This document shows, one piece after another, positions 51,988 through 61,126 of a stretch of 64,000 nt of DNA. The first letter of the stretch is position 1. Each line of letters begins with the position of its first letter. The notes under the pieces are model-generated. The model had not been told where the DNA came from. It saw nothing but the letters and a program-made list of their open reading frames with translations, and did not search any database. The position numbers and the translations under genes were made by a program. The stretch is taken from contig CP051187.1 of the NCBI GenBank assembly GCA_038087035.1, positions 62,001 to 126,000 on the forward strand, written 5' to 3'. The stretch comes from Gloeotrichia echinulata CP02. GTDB lineage: Bacteria > Cyanobacteriota > Cyanobacteriia > Cyanobacteriales > Nostocaceae.

Positions 51988-53307
51988 ATGTCTTCCATCA
52001 CTTTTGAGATTTTTACCATTTTTGTACTCATTATTGCCAACGGATTGTTTTCTATGTCTGAGATGGCTATCGTCTCGGCGCGGAAGGTCAGGTTACAGCA
52101 GTTAGGTAATCAAGGCGATGTCAATGCGCGGGTAGCATTAAAACTAGCTGAGTCTCCGAATAATTTCCTATCCATCGTTCAGGTGGGAATTACGCTCATT
52201 AATATCCTCAATGGTGTTTTTGGTGGAGCCACAATTGCCAAAAGACTAGAGGAGTATGTGAACCTAGTTCCTTTTTTGACAGTTTATAGTGAACCGATAT
52301 CTTTCGGGGTGGTGGTTTTGGTGATCACCTATTTTTCACTAATTGTCGGCGAACTGGTACCCAAGCGACTGGCATTAAACAATCCCGAAAGGATTGCAGC
52401 GATTGTAGCAATTCCTATGCGAGCTTTGGCGGCACTAGCTTCTCCTGTAGTTTATCTCTTAAGTGCTTCAACAGAAATGGTGCTGCGAGTATTAGGCATT
52501 ACACCCTCCTCCGAACCCCAAGTCACCGAAGAAGAAATTAAAATCTTAATTGAGCAAGGCACCGAGGCGGGAACCTTTGAAGAAGCTGAACAGGATATGG
52601 TCGAGCGAATCTTTCGCCTAGGCGATCGCCCCGTCAGTTCTTTTATGACACCCCGTCCAGATATTGTCTGGCTTGACTTGGAAGACCCCCCAGAAGAAAA
52701 CCGCCAGAAAATGGTTGATAGTGCCTATTCTCGCTATCCTGTTTGTCAGGGGGGACTTGACAATGTACTGGGTGTGATTCCTGTTACCGACTTATTAGCC
52801 CGGAGTTTCCGAAGTCAAACCCTAGACTTGACCGTGGGATTGCGACAGCCTGTATTTGTACCAGAAAGTACTCGTGGTTTGAAAGTTTTGGAATTATTCA
52901 AACAAACCATCACTCACATGGCCCTGGTAGTCGATGAATATGGCGTGATTCAAGGTTTAGTCACTCTTAACGATGTCATGAGCGAAATAGTTGGTGATGT
53001 TCCCTCTGCTGATGGACAGGAAAACCCACAAGCTGTGCAACGGGAAGATGGTTCCTGGCTTTTGGATGGGATGCTTCCCGTCGAAGAGTTTTTGGAACTT
53101 TTCGAGCAGTCAGAGTTAGAATCCGATGAACGGGGTAGCTATCAAACCTTGGGTGGTTTTGTGATCACCCATCTCGGTCGTATCCCCGCCGCCGCAGATC
53201 ATTTTGAATGGCAAGGTATGCGTTTGGAAGTCATGGATATGGATGGAAATCGCGTTGATAAGGTACTTGTCGTCCCAATGGTCAATCAGTCAGCAGACGC
53301 TAATTAG
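51988..53307 (+). CDS. CNNM/CorC (hemolysin-related) membrane protein with CBS pair
   Basis: The 439-residue product has the CNNM (DUF21) transmembrane domain (about residues 5-190; ANGLFSMSEMAIVSARKVRL, then VGELVPKRLALNNPERIA), a CBS pair (about 205-335; RPVSSFMTPRPDIVWLDLED and VVDEYGVIQGLVTLNDVMSE), and a C-terminal CorC_HlyC domain (about 350-430; DGSWLLDGMLPVEEFLELF). The family is linked to Mg2+/cation homeostasis, not proven haemolysis. ATG 51988. No operon partner. Confidence 0.9.
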   Translation: MSSITFEIFTIFVLIIANGLFSMSEMAIVSARKVRLQQLGNQGDVNARVALKLAESPNNFLSIVQVGITLINILNGVFGGATIAKRLEEYVNLVPFLTVYSEPISFGVVVLVITYFSLIVGELVPKRLALNNPERIAAIVAIPMRALAALASPVVYLLSASTEMVLRVLGITPSSEPQVTEEEIKILIEQGTEAGTFEEAEQDMVERIFRLGDRPVSSFMTPRPDIVWLDLEDPPEENRQKMVDSAYSRYPVCQGGLDNVLGVIPVTDLLARSFRSQTLDLTVGLRQPVFVPESTRGLKVLELFKQTITHMALVVDEYGVIQGLVTLNDVMSEIVGDVPSADGQENPQAVQREDGSWLLDGMLPVEEFLELFEQSELESDERGSYQTLGGFVITHLGRIPAAADHFEWQGMRLEVMDMDGNRVDKVLVVPMVNQSADAN

Positions 53308-53309
53308 CA

Positions 53310-53525
53310 AGAGTAATGAGTAATGAGTAATGAGTAATGAGTTACTAATAAGTAATGAAAGAATTATTAAGATATTAACAAATTCAATCAACAAGTTGAA
53401 AGAAAAATAAAAAATAATCCACTCATTACTCATTACTCCTTACTCCTTACTCCTTACTCATTACTCCTTACTCATTACTCCTTACTCATTACTCATTACT
53501 CCTTACTCCTTACTCCTTTAATTTG
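53310..53525. repeat. STRR blocks with opposite orientation
   Basis: AGTAATG heptamers (53311-53345) and, after a short AT-rich stretch, ACTCATT/ACTCCTT heptamers (53420-53515) are inverted relative to each other, so the region can fold into a long imperfect hairpin between two convergent genes. Confidence 0.9.
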
Positions 53526-53527
53526 GT

Positions 53528-54712
53528 TCAAGAGGACTGAGATAACCGTTGCACTGCTTCTGCTGCTAACATTTGATGTGCTTGTTTCAAAATTTCGGGA
53601 ATTTTATCAGCGTGGGGACTGTGGGTAAGACATTGCCGTAAATCGAGTATCTCTATGCGGTCGGCTTTGTTGCCAGGAAACCAGTGATTACCATGACCTA
53701 GCAGGTTGTAGCGCATTTTGGCATAGTCTACTAAATCGTAGGCGATCGCTAAATTCCATAGCCACAAAATGACCCGTATATTCACCTCACCAGGGGTTTG
53801 TTCCCAATTAGGCAAATTCCTATCCCAGGTTTTTACCCAGTCTTCTCCTAAAGTAGCTATGGCTTCTGACTCCAACCGTGCCAAAATTGGCGGTAAAATT
53901 TCTGCGGAGTCATCCAACAATTCTAAAGTTTTCAGGTGTTCATCAAAATCTTGTGGTTTTGCTGCTCCCACGCTCAGGGTATGTACTTGAGAATGACTCA
54001 AACAAAACAAGTCATTAAACACCATCGGACTCAATGGGGCGCAAAGATTGACTAATTTTTCTGGTGGTTTATACAGCATCCCTCCTTTATCCGAGGGACT
54101 AATAATAAATACGCCCATATCATGGCGAACAGAGGCTTCAATTGCTGCCCAATTCCATTGATTAATGTAATACCAATGCAGGTTGACGTAATCGAATTTA
54201 TTAGTATTAATTGCCTGCACAATTATATCTGTCGGTCCGTGGGTAGAAAAGCCGATAAATCTAACTTTACCCTCAGCTTGCAACTGTTGCGCCACCTCCA
54301 GACAACCACCAGGACGCATAGTATAGTCAAAGGACTCAGGATGGTTAATACCGTGTATCCCTAACAGGTCAACATAATCTAGTTGGAGATTTCGCAGCGA
54401 TTTTTCAAATGTCCGCCGGAATTCTTGTGCATCAGCCATAGGCTCAACTTTCGTCTGCACAATCAACTTGTCGCGCTGAAATTTTGGTAATATGCTCCCC
54501 AACTGCATTTCCGAGGTTCCATAAGCACGGGCAGTTTCAATGTGATTCATCCCCACTTCAATAGCCCGGCGAATAGTGGCTTCCAGGTTTTCCTGGTTGT
54601 CCGCCGGAATTTCCGACTGGGGAACATCCTGCCATTTGTACTGGTATCGCATACCGCCGCAGGAAAACACCGGGATCTGTAATTCTGTGCGTCCAAATCG
54701 TCTGTATAGCAT
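53528..54712 (-). CDS. aldo/keto reductase family oxidoreductase
   Basis: The product (394 aa from ATG 54712; a TTG at 54715 is less likely) has a TIM-barrel AKR core: FGRTELQIPVFSCGGMRYQY, HIETARAYGTSEMQLG with catalytic Tyr, IVQTKVEP with Lys, GIHGINHPESF with His, FIGFSTHG and VFIISPSDKGGML. The usual catalytic Asp is Glu (HIETA). A C-terminal 100-residue helical extension (about 300-394) follows, without the ferredoxin cysteines of some relatives. NADPH use is expected; substrate unknown. Confidence 0.88.
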   Translation of the reverse strand: MLYRRFGRTELQIPVFSCGGMRYQYKWQDVPQSEIPADNQENLEATIRRAIEVGMNHIETARAYGTSEMQLGSILPKFQRDKLIVQTKVEPMADAQEFRRTFEKSLRNLQLDYVDLLGIHGINHPESFDYTMRPGGCLEVAQQLQAEGKVRFIGFSTHGPTDIIVQAINTNKFDYVNLHWYYINQWNWAAIEASVRHDMGVFIISPSDKGGMLYKPPEKLVNLCAPLSPMVFNDLFCLSHSQVHTLSVGAAKPQDFDEHLKTLELLDDSAEILPPILARLESEAIATLGEDWVKTWDRNLPNWEQTPGEVNIRVILWLWNLAIAYDLVDYAKMRYNLLGHGNHWFPGNKADRIEILDLRQCLTHSPHADKIPEILKQAHQMLAAEAVQRLSQSS

Positions 54713-54792
54713 CAATGATTTATGAAGTACTTATTTTTATTTCTTGTATTTAGCTTATCGAAAATAATGCACCGCTACTCCCCCAGCCCTGG

Positions 54793-54838
54793 TAGGGGCC
54801 CAAGGCCTTGCGCCCCTACAAAAGGCCTTGCGCCCCCT
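54793..54838. repeat. GGCCCAAGGCCTTGCGCCCC palindrome
   Basis: A TAGGGGCCCAAGGCCTTGCG-type palindrome is followed by a second half unit (AAGGCCTTGCGCCCCC). The same motif is in many spacers of the window. Confidence 0.7.
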
Positions 54839-54844
54839 CATCGC

Positions 54845-55555
54845 TTATATTTGTCGCACTAGGGGTTGACCGTCTTTAACCTCACCAATTAAAACTAAAT
54901 CGGCACAGTTGACGAAAATACCATTTTCTAGTACACCAGGAATATTATTCAGTGTTTTTTCTAGGTTTACAGGGTCGTCAATAGAGTCAAATCTGACATC
55001 TAAGACAAAGTTACCTTGGTCGGTGATAACTGGGCCGGCTTTTTTCACACCCATACGCAGTTCTGGTTTCCCACCCAGTTGGATAATGGCATTAGTGACG
55101 GGAGTAATTGCCATTGGGATCACTTCAACGGGTACAGGGAAACTAGAACCCAAGCGCTCTACTAACTTACCGCTATCGACCACAACAATAAATTGATTCG
55201 CGAGATAGTCTACTACTTTTTCGCGGGTATGTGCTGCACCGCCACCTTTAATCAAATTCTTTTGGGGATCAACTTCATCCGCGCCATCAATGGCAATATC
55301 GATATGGTCAATTGCGTCTAAGGTGGTGAGAGGGACGCCGTATTGTTTTGCCAATACTTCCGACTGAAACGAAGTGGGAACACCAACGATATCTTTGAGT
55401 TCGCCAGACGCGAGGCGTTCTCCGAGAAATTGAATTGTATACGCCGTGGTTGACCCCGTACCCAACCCGACAATCGAACCCGATTTGACCAGGGCTGCGG
55501 CTGCTTTGCCAACTTCTTGCTTCATCAACTTAACGGGGTCTGCTGCTAGGGTCAT
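54845..55555 (-). CDS. rpiA: ribose-5-phosphate isomerase A
   Basis: RpiA interconverts ribose-5-phosphate and ribulose-5-phosphate in the pentose-phosphate and Calvin cycles. The 236-residue product (ATG 55555, preceded by CAGGAG) has IVGLGTGSTTAYTIQFL near residue 28, AIDGADEVDPQKNLIKGGGA near 88-107 with the catalytic Asp/Lys loop, and REKVVDYLANQF. Length is normal. It stands alone between repeats. Confidence 0.95.
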   Translation of the reverse strand: MTLAADPVKLMKQEVGKAAAALVKSGSIVGLGTGSTTAYTIQFLGERLASGELKDIVGVPTSFQSEVLAKQYGVPLTTLDAIDHIDIAIDGADEVDPQKNLIKGGGAAHTREKVVDYLANQFIVVVDSGKLVERLGSSFPVPVEVIPMAITPVTNAIIQLGGKPELRMGVKKAGPVITDQGNFVLDVRFDSIDDPVNLEKTLNNIPGVLENGIFVNCADLVLIGEVKDGQPLVRQI

Positions 55556-55956
55556 TCTCAAAACTCCTGAAATATGGACTATATAGATGGCACTATCACC
55601 GCAGACTATACTACATCATTAGCAATCGAAAACTTAAAATCCCCTACGGGAACGCCAAAATTTTACTTTTTGGAGTCTAAAAGCCTGGCTGTGAGTTTTT
55701 GCGCTTACCAAAGCAGCAACGTGGCTCACCAATAAAAAATGACAAATGACGACCAACGCCTGTGAATTTTATTTGTGCCCACCTACTTATTTTTTTTTCA
55801 AAACCTGGCAACTTTGTTACATTAATCTGGGTCATTTTAGCCATGAGTGGGATGCAATGTTCCTATTTAGCTTGAACCGACAGAAGCCCCACGACTCACC
55901 CGAAGGGGAGCGTGGGATGAATGGCGGGGTGATGACGAATTGACCTCCGACCACTA

Positions 55957-56175
55957 TCAACCGCTAGGTTGATTAGGGAGTGGGGTCGATGTTAGCGTAG
56001 CCTTCGGCGCTCGTAGAGAAGCGGCACGAAGTGCGGAATCACCATTTTTAACTTTGAGCGAGTCTATAAAGTCTTCAATTATATGAGTCATGGTTTTATC
56101 GTTCTGACTCGCATATAACCGTAGTTTATTCAATCTGCGCTCAGATATCCTTAAATTCAATGTTTTATTTTTCAT
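55957..56175 (-). CDS. ribbon-helix-helix protein divergent from tnpB
   Basis: The 72-residue product begins MKNKTLNLRISERRLNKLRL and continues YASQNDKTMTHIIEDFIDSL, a CopG/Arc-type ribbon-helix-helix pattern, with a C-terminal tail (LRAASLRAPKATLTSTP) encoded by a dispersed CGTAGCCTTCGGCGCTCGTAG repeat. ATG 56175 is used; GTG 56187 is less likely. It is divergent from tnpB with 67 bp between starts, the same arrangement as the decayed pair near 46.3 kb. Possible roles are repression of tnpB or an antitoxin-like function; neither is shown. Confidence 0.65.
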   Translation of the reverse strand: MKNKTLNLRISERRLNKLRLYASQNDKTMTHIIEDFIDSLKVKNGDSALRAASLRAPKATLTSTPLPNQPSG

Positions 56176-56242
56176 AAATGCCAGCACAACGTCGTTACAT
56201 TTATGTTAATATCATAGACAGGTCGAAACTAAGGGTAAAGTA

Positions 56243-57469
56243 ATGAAAATATCATACCAGTACAAAATCAAGCCAAATAGAGAACAAGCAGAAAAGATTG
56301 ATAAAACCTTGGAAATGTTGCGTTGTCAGTATAATTATTTATTGGCACAAAGATTCGACTGGTATGAAATGAATCGCTGTCCTATTGATGGATGCCCATT
56401 AATTTGTCACTTACCAGAGTTAAAGGAACAACCATTATACTACAATCAAAAAGCATCTTTGGTTCAACTGAAAGTTGATAGACCTTGGTACAAAGAAATT
56501 CACTCTCAAGTGTTACAGGAAGTTCCTAAAAGAGTTGAATTAGCTTTTGACAGATGGTTAAAGGGTGACGTTAATGGCAAAAAGTCTGGTAGACCTAGAT
56601 TCAAGGGTAAAGGTCAATATAAGACTTTTACTTACGCACAATTTAAGCAATGTAATTTTGTTAACAACAAAATTACGTTGTCAAAGATAGGGGACGTGAA
56701 AGTTATTGTTCATCGACCTATCCCAGATGGCTTGAAAATCAAAACCGCTTCTGTAACTAAAAAAGCTGATGGTTATTATGTGTCCCTCAGCTTGGAAGAT
56801 AGTACAGTTCCTACAATTAAACCTGACTTTAACCCAGAGTCTATAACTGGTATTGACATGGGATTAAAAGAGTTTTTGACGACTGCTGATGGTGAAACAG
56901 TAGCTATTCCTCAACACTATCGCAAAGCGCAGAAACGTTTGAGAGTTATCCAAAAGCGTGTTTCACGACGTAAAAAAGGTAGTAATCGTAGACAAAAAGC
57001 TGTTAAAAAATTGGGTAGACAGCATAAAAAAGTTGCTGACAAGCGCAAAGACTTCCACTTTAAAACTGCTAACAACTTACTGAAAAAATATGACGTAATT
57101 GCACATGAAGATTTAAACATCAAAGGAATTTCAAAGTCTAGAATTTCTAAATCTGTACATGATGCTGGTTGGGGCAACTTTTTATCAATACTAACAAACA
57201 AAGCCGAAAATGCTGGTTTGTTGGTAATACCTGTTAATCCCAAGAACACATCCCAAGATTGCTCTAATTGTGGCGCAAAAGTACCTAAAAAGCTACACGA
57301 AAGATGGCACAACTGCCCACATTGCGGATGCAGTCTTGACCGTGACCATAATGCTGCAATCAATATAAAAAATAGGGCGGTAGGGCATTCCGTTCTTAAA
57401 GCCAAGAGCCTCCTAAGCGATAGCCGGATTGTCTTGGAAGCCTACACTGTATGCGTTGCATCAGTGTAG
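56243..57469 (+). CDS. tnpB: TnpB RNA-guided nuclease, apparently intact
   Basis: The 408-residue product is a full TnpB: N-terminal OrfB_IS605 helix-turn-helix domain (MKISYQYKIKPNREQAEKID), RuvC-I GIDMGLKEFLTTADG with catalytic Asp near residue 205, EDLNIKGISKS with the Glu near 290, zinc ribbon CSNCGAKV and CPHCGCSLDRD, and RuvC-III DRDHNAAINIKNR. All three acids and four cysteines are present. The frame ends in SRIVLEAYTVCVASV beyond the fold, overlapping the right-end hairpin, where the guide RNA would be made. TAAGGGTAAAG precedes ATG 56243. Confidence 0.92.
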   Translation: MKISYQYKIKPNREQAEKIDKTLEMLRCQYNYLLAQRFDWYEMNRCPIDGCPLICHLPELKEQPLYYNQKASLVQLKVDRPWYKEIHSQVLQEVPKRVELAFDRWLKGDVNGKKSGRPRFKGKGQYKTFTYAQFKQCNFVNNKITLSKIGDVKVIVHRPIPDGLKIKTASVTKKADGYYVSLSLEDSTVPTIKPDFNPESITGIDMGLKEFLTTADGETVAIPQHYRKAQKRLRVIQKRVSRRKKGSNRRQKAVKKLGRQHKKVADKRKDFHFKTANNLLKKYDVIAHEDLNIKGISKSRISKSVHDAGWGNFLSILTNKAENAGLLVIPVNPKNTSQDCSNCGAKVPKKLHERWHNCPHCGCSLDRDHNAAINIKNRAVGHSVLKAKSLLSDSRIVLEAYTVCVASV

Positions 57470-57501
57470 GAGATGTCACGGTAGGAACATAATATTAGTA
57501 C

Positions 57502-58218
57502 ATGGAGAATAGCAAAATAAAACCAGTGAAAATTATGAAGCATTTACTAGGTACTCTTTGTGTAGCATTACTGATCCAAAGCTTGCCGATAGTTGTTCAA
57601 GCTCAAGTACCAGAAAGTAATGTGGCAATATCACCTGAGTCTATTCAAAAGGTAATTGACGCCAAGTTAATGAGCAACTTTTCTGATGGCAATTTTTATC
57701 CAGAACGCTTGATCAATCGTGCAGAACTAGCCGTAATTTTGGTAAAAGCATTTAACCTAGAAAAACGCCAACCTGCCCCAAATGTAACTTTAATATCACC
57801 ATCAGATGTACCATTATCTCACTGGGCATTCAAGGATATTGAAATAGTTCTGAGAACTGATATTATGAAAGGCTATCGAGGCAATATGTTTTTTCCTAAT
57901 CAACGGGTAACAAAAGCCGAAGCCTTGGCAATTTTTGCTCAAGCTTATGGTGTATTTCAGTTTACCGATAAAACTGTCAATGAAATTCTTGCTCCCTATC
58001 CAGATGCGGGTTCTATTCCGATTTGGGCGAGAAAAGCGATCGCCACCGTAATTAGCGAAGGATTTATCAATACAGATGCTCAAAAGAACATTTCCCCATT
58101 ACTTCCTATGACTCGTGGCGATATGGCTTATGTATTAAGTAAGTATTTGCAACGACAAAAAAAGCAAGCGGAGACGCCAGAAGTTCCAGTTGCGCCAAAT
58201 GATCCAAATTCCCGTTAG
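57502..58218 (+). CDS. S-layer homology domain protein
   Basis: The 238-residue product has a signal peptide (MKHLLGTLCVALLIQSLPIV, ending VVQAQ) and three SLH-like repeats: about residues 45-85 (DGNFYPERLINRAELAVILV), 102-150 (HWAFKDIEIVLRTDIMKGYR, then FFPNQRVTKAEALAIFA) and 165-215 (IPIWARKAIATVISEGFI, then PMTRGDMAYVLS). It should bind the cell wall. ATG 57502 gives an 11-residue leader before M12. It starts 30 bp after the IS1341-type element, so its promoter may have been affected by the insertion. Confidence 0.85.
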   Translation: MENSKIKPVKIMKHLLGTLCVALLIQSLPIVVQAQVPESNVAISPESIQKVIDAKLMSNFSDGNFYPERLINRAELAVILVKAFNLEKRQPAPNVTLISPSDVPLSHWAFKDIEIVLRTDIMKGYRGNMFFPNQRVTKAEALAIFAQAYGVFQFTDKTVNEILAPYPDAGSIPIWARKAIATVISEGFINTDAQKNISPLLPMTRGDMAYVLSKYLQRQKKQAETPEVPVAPNDPNSR

Positions 58219-58552
58219 AGGTTGTTTAAAAAGTCGCAAACTATACTATCAACCTCTCCCCTATAAGGGGAGAGACTTTAAGCGAGCATAAATATTACGG
58301 TTATTGGGTTCTGCCGACTTCCCAAGTATTGTATCATTTATACACATGCTAGAAAAAATACTTTATTACTTGTAATAAACAATGCCTAAATTTGATTTTT
58401 TACCCGGAGATTGTTAATTTAGGACTCAAGGAGGAGCATAAACTTATTGTTTTTTTGTAACTTAATGCAACACCTGATGATTCTATAGATAACCCGGCTG
58501 TGGGAAAATCAGAAATACCAGAAGTAGAGATTAGAGAGGAAAACCCTATAAT
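58219..58552. other. spacer between SLH gene and dxs
   Basis: It begins with GAGGTTGTTTAAAAAGTCGC, similar to the GAGGATGTTTTAAAAG MITE end at 22840, and includes a CTCTCCCCTATAAGGGGAGA hairpin. The rest is AT-rich with nothing recognised; it should contain the dxs promoter. Confidence 0.55.
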
Positions 58553-60460
58553 ATGCATCTGAGTGAAATCACCCATCCCAATCAGTTGCACGGCTTATCG
58601 ATTCGCCAGCTGCAACAAATTGCCCGTCAAATTCGAGATAAACACCTGCAAACGGTAGCTGCAACTGGAGGGCACCTCGGACCTGGCTTGGGTGTTGTAG
58701 AGTTAACCTTAGGGCTTTACCAGACACTGGACTTAGATCGGGATAAAGTTATTTGGGATGTAGGACACCAAGCTTATCCCCACAAACTAATTACCGGACG
58801 CTACAGCGATTTCCATACCCTCAGACAGAAAGATGGAGTAGCCGGTTATCTCAAGCGGGGTGAAAACAAGTTCGATCACTTTGGTGCCGGACATGCTTCC
58901 ACCAGTATCTCCGCCGCTTTGGGTATGGCTTTAGCGCGAGATTTGCAAGGGGAAAAATTTAAAGCCGTCGCCGTCATTGGTGATGGGGCTTTAACTGGGG
59001 GTATGGCCTTAGAAGCCATCAACCATGCGGGACATATGCCCAAAACTAACCTGTTGGTTGTTCTCAACGACAATGAGATGTCTATCTCTCCTAACGTTGG
59101 TGCAATTCCTCGCTACCTCAACAAAATGCGCCTCAGTCCACCGGTGCAATTTTTCAAAGATAATTTTGAGGAACAGTTCAAGCAAATTCCTTTCGTGGGT
59201 GAATCCCTGTCTCCCGAACTCGGACGCATCAAAGAAGGAATGAAGCGTTTAGCGGTTCCGAAAGTCGGCGCGGTTTTTGAAGAACTGGGCTTTACCTACA
59301 TGGGCCCAGTCGATGGACATAATCTTGAGGAATTGATTACCACTTTCCAACAGGCACATCAAATACAAGGGCCTGTGTTAGTGCATGTGGTGACAGTCAA
59401 GGGTAAAGGCTATGAAATTGCTGAAAAAGACCAAGTAGGCTACCATGCCCAAAACCCCTTCAATTTGACAACTGGTAAAGCGATTCCTTCCAGCAAACCC
59501 AAACCACCGGCTTATGCTAAAGTCTTTGCCCACACCCTAGTAAAACTCGCTGAACAAAACCCCAAAATTGTGGGAATTACCGCAGCAATGGCCACGGGTA
59601 CAGGTTTAGATAAACTACAAGCAAAACTACCCAATCAATATATTGATGTCGGTATTGCCGAACAACACGCTGTCACTTTGGCGGCTGGACTGGCTTGTGA
59701 AGGTATGCGCCCCGTCGCCGCCATCTATTCTACGTTCCTGCAACGTGCCTACGACCAAATTATTCACGATGTCTGCATTCAAAAGCTGCCCGTGTTCTTC
59801 TGCTTAGACAGGGCGGGAATTGTTGGTGCTGATGGACCCACCCACCAGGGTATGTATGACATCGCTTATTTGCGTTGCATTCCTAACTTAGTACTGATGG
59901 CACCCAAAGACGAGGCAGAACTGCAACGGATGATTGTCACTGGTGTTGAACATACCACAGGACCAATCGCTATGCGTTTCCCTCGTGGCAATGGCTACGG
60001 CGTCCCGCTGATGGAAGAAGGCTGGGAACCTCTGGAAATCGGCAAAGGGGAAATTCTTCGCAACGGCGATGATGTGCTAATTCTTGGCTATGGCACAATG
60101 GTGTATCCAAGTATGCAAGCTGCTGAAATTCTCAGCGAACACGGTATTGAAGCCACTGTGATCAATGCCCGTTTTGCTAAACCCTTGGATACGGAATTGA
60201 TTTTGCCATTGGCTAAGAAAATTGGGCGCGTCGTCACTTTAGAAGAAGGCTGTGTCATGGGTGGCTTTGGTTCTGCAGTCGCCGAAGCTCTATTAGATGC
60301 AGATGTTGTCGTTCCTGTCAAGCGCATCGGGATTCCAGATGTGTTAGTAGACCATGCGACACCAGATGAATCTAAAGCTGAATTAGGTTTAACTAGTCGT
60401 CAAATAGCAGAAAGGATTTTGCAAGCTTACTTTGAGCAAAAACCATCTGTGGTTGTCTAG
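58553..60460 (+). CDS. dxs: 1-deoxy-D-xylulose-5-phosphate synthase
   Basis: DXS condenses pyruvate and glyceraldehyde-3-phosphate with thiamine diphosphate, the first step of the MEP isoprenoid pathway that supplies carotenoids and the chlorophyll tail. The 635-residue product has HLGPGLGVVELTLGLY, the DHFGAGHASTSISAALGMA site, the ThDP/Mg motif GDGALTGGMALEAINHAGH, VGIAEQHAVTLAAGLACEGM with the catalytic Glu, DRAGIVGADGPTHQGMYD, and the C-terminal EEGCVMGGFGSAV. ATG 58553 follows AGAGAGGAAAA. Length is normal. Confidence 0.97.
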   Translation: MHLSEITHPNQLHGLSIRQLQQIARQIRDKHLQTVAATGGHLGPGLGVVELTLGLYQTLDLDRDKVIWDVGHQAYPHKLITGRYSDFHTLRQKDGVAGYLKRGENKFDHFGAGHASTSISAALGMALARDLQGEKFKAVAVIGDGALTGGMALEAINHAGHMPKTNLLVVLNDNEMSISPNVGAIPRYLNKMRLSPPVQFFKDNFEEQFKQIPFVGESLSPELGRIKEGMKRLAVPKVGAVFEELGFTYMGPVDGHNLEELITTFQQAHQIQGPVLVHVVTVKGKGYEIAEKDQVGYHAQNPFNLTTGKAIPSSKPKPPAYAKVFAHTLVKLAEQNPKIVGITAAMATGTGLDKLQAKLPNQYIDVGIAEQHAVTLAAGLACEGMRPVAAIYSTFLQRAYDQIIHDVCIQKLPVFFCLDRAGIVGADGPTHQGMYDIAYLRCIPNLVLMAPKDEAELQRMIVTGVEHTTGPIAMRFPRGNGYGVPLMEEGWEPLEIGKGEILRNGDDVLILGYGTMVYPSMQAAEILSEHGIEATVINARFAKPLDTELILPLAKKIGRVVTLEEGCVMGGFGSAVAEALLDADVVVPVKRIGIPDVLVDHATPDESKAELGLTSRQIAERILQAYFEQKPSVVV

Positions 60461-60475
60461 TTAATTTCCCATTCC

Positions 60476-60508
60476 TCCTAGGGGTACGGAAATACCTTGC
60501 CCCTAGGA
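60476..60508 (+). terminator. hairpin downstream of dxs
   Basis: TCCTAGGGG and CCCCTAGGA are perfect inverted 9-mers around a 15-nt loop, 16 bp after the dxs stop. No T-run follows directly. It may be a terminator or a degenerate GGGGCAC-type palindrome. Confidence 0.45.
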
Positions 60509-60532
60509 AGAATCCCCACAGGGTAAAAAATC

Positions 60533-60857
60533 TTAATCGTCATCCCGCAAAGACTTTTGGTTGTAATGATAGGACAAAATATTTTTAATCTCCAAAATAT
60601 CACGCTCAATAGTATCTGCTCGCCGATCTAATTCGGTTCTTGCGTACAAAGCGCGTGCTTAATTATTAATTAAAGTCTATAAATTTGCTTTTAAATTAAG
60701 ACTTACAGGCGTTCATGATTTAATTTTTATCAATTTGACCAAAAATACAGAAAATAATGGCTATTATCGTATCTCAGGCAGGGTTTCAAGCTGATTATTT
60801 AATAAATTCAGCACGCGCTTTGTACGGAAGAGCCGATTTTGTTGGTTCTTCTGACAT
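60533..60857 (-). pseudogene. small ORF (48 aa) split by a MITE
   Basis: Joining 60857-60822 to 60643-60533 (removing the element and one GTAC copy) gives one frame: MSEEPTKSALPYARTELDRR, then ADTIERDILEIKNILSYHYN, then QKSLRDDD and a stop. The peptide is hydrophilic with a coiled-coil-like middle. The reconstruction is exact in phase at the GTAC junction, which supports both the gene and the insertion. As it stands, the upstream part ends after about 18 codons inside the MITE. Function unknown. Confidence 0.7.
60644..60825. mobile_element. MITE with GTAC duplication inside a small ORF
   Basis: AAAGCGCGTGCT and AGCACGCGCTTT are perfect inverted ends, each flanked externally by GTAC (60644-60647, 60822-60825), so the element proper is 174 bp. 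Interior AT-rich, no gene. The rejoined host frame confirms the borders. Confidence 0.8.
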
Positions 60858-61126
60858 AAATTTGAGTATTTAATCTCAACTATAAATGAGTTGTCAATCT
60901 CATTTTTCTGGTATCAATATACTGCTAAATTTCCCCAAATTTTGTATAGCTGATAACTAATATTTTAGTATTTGTAGGCTTGGCATTGCCCATCTAAATT
61001 ATCATTACCTACATTATAACGCAGTAGGGGCACAGCAATACTGTGCCCCTCCCTATCGCCTCAGACAACGTAAGTCTGTCAGAATCAAGCGAAATTACGA
61101 AACGCAAATATACTCAAAACCCTTAC

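Larger units (their letters stand above)
55887..57475. mobile_element. IS1341-type element (tnpB plus divergent RHH, no tnpA)
   Basis: The left-end hairpin CCCCACG/CGTGGG (55887-55916) resembles the CCCCACACC/GGTGTGGG hairpin of the 0.49-kb elements, and the right-end hairpin CCTACACT/AGTGTAGG (57441-57470) matches their right ends. Between lie an RHH gene and tnpB on opposite strands. No TnpA is encoded, so transposition would need a partner enzyme. Confidence 0.7.
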
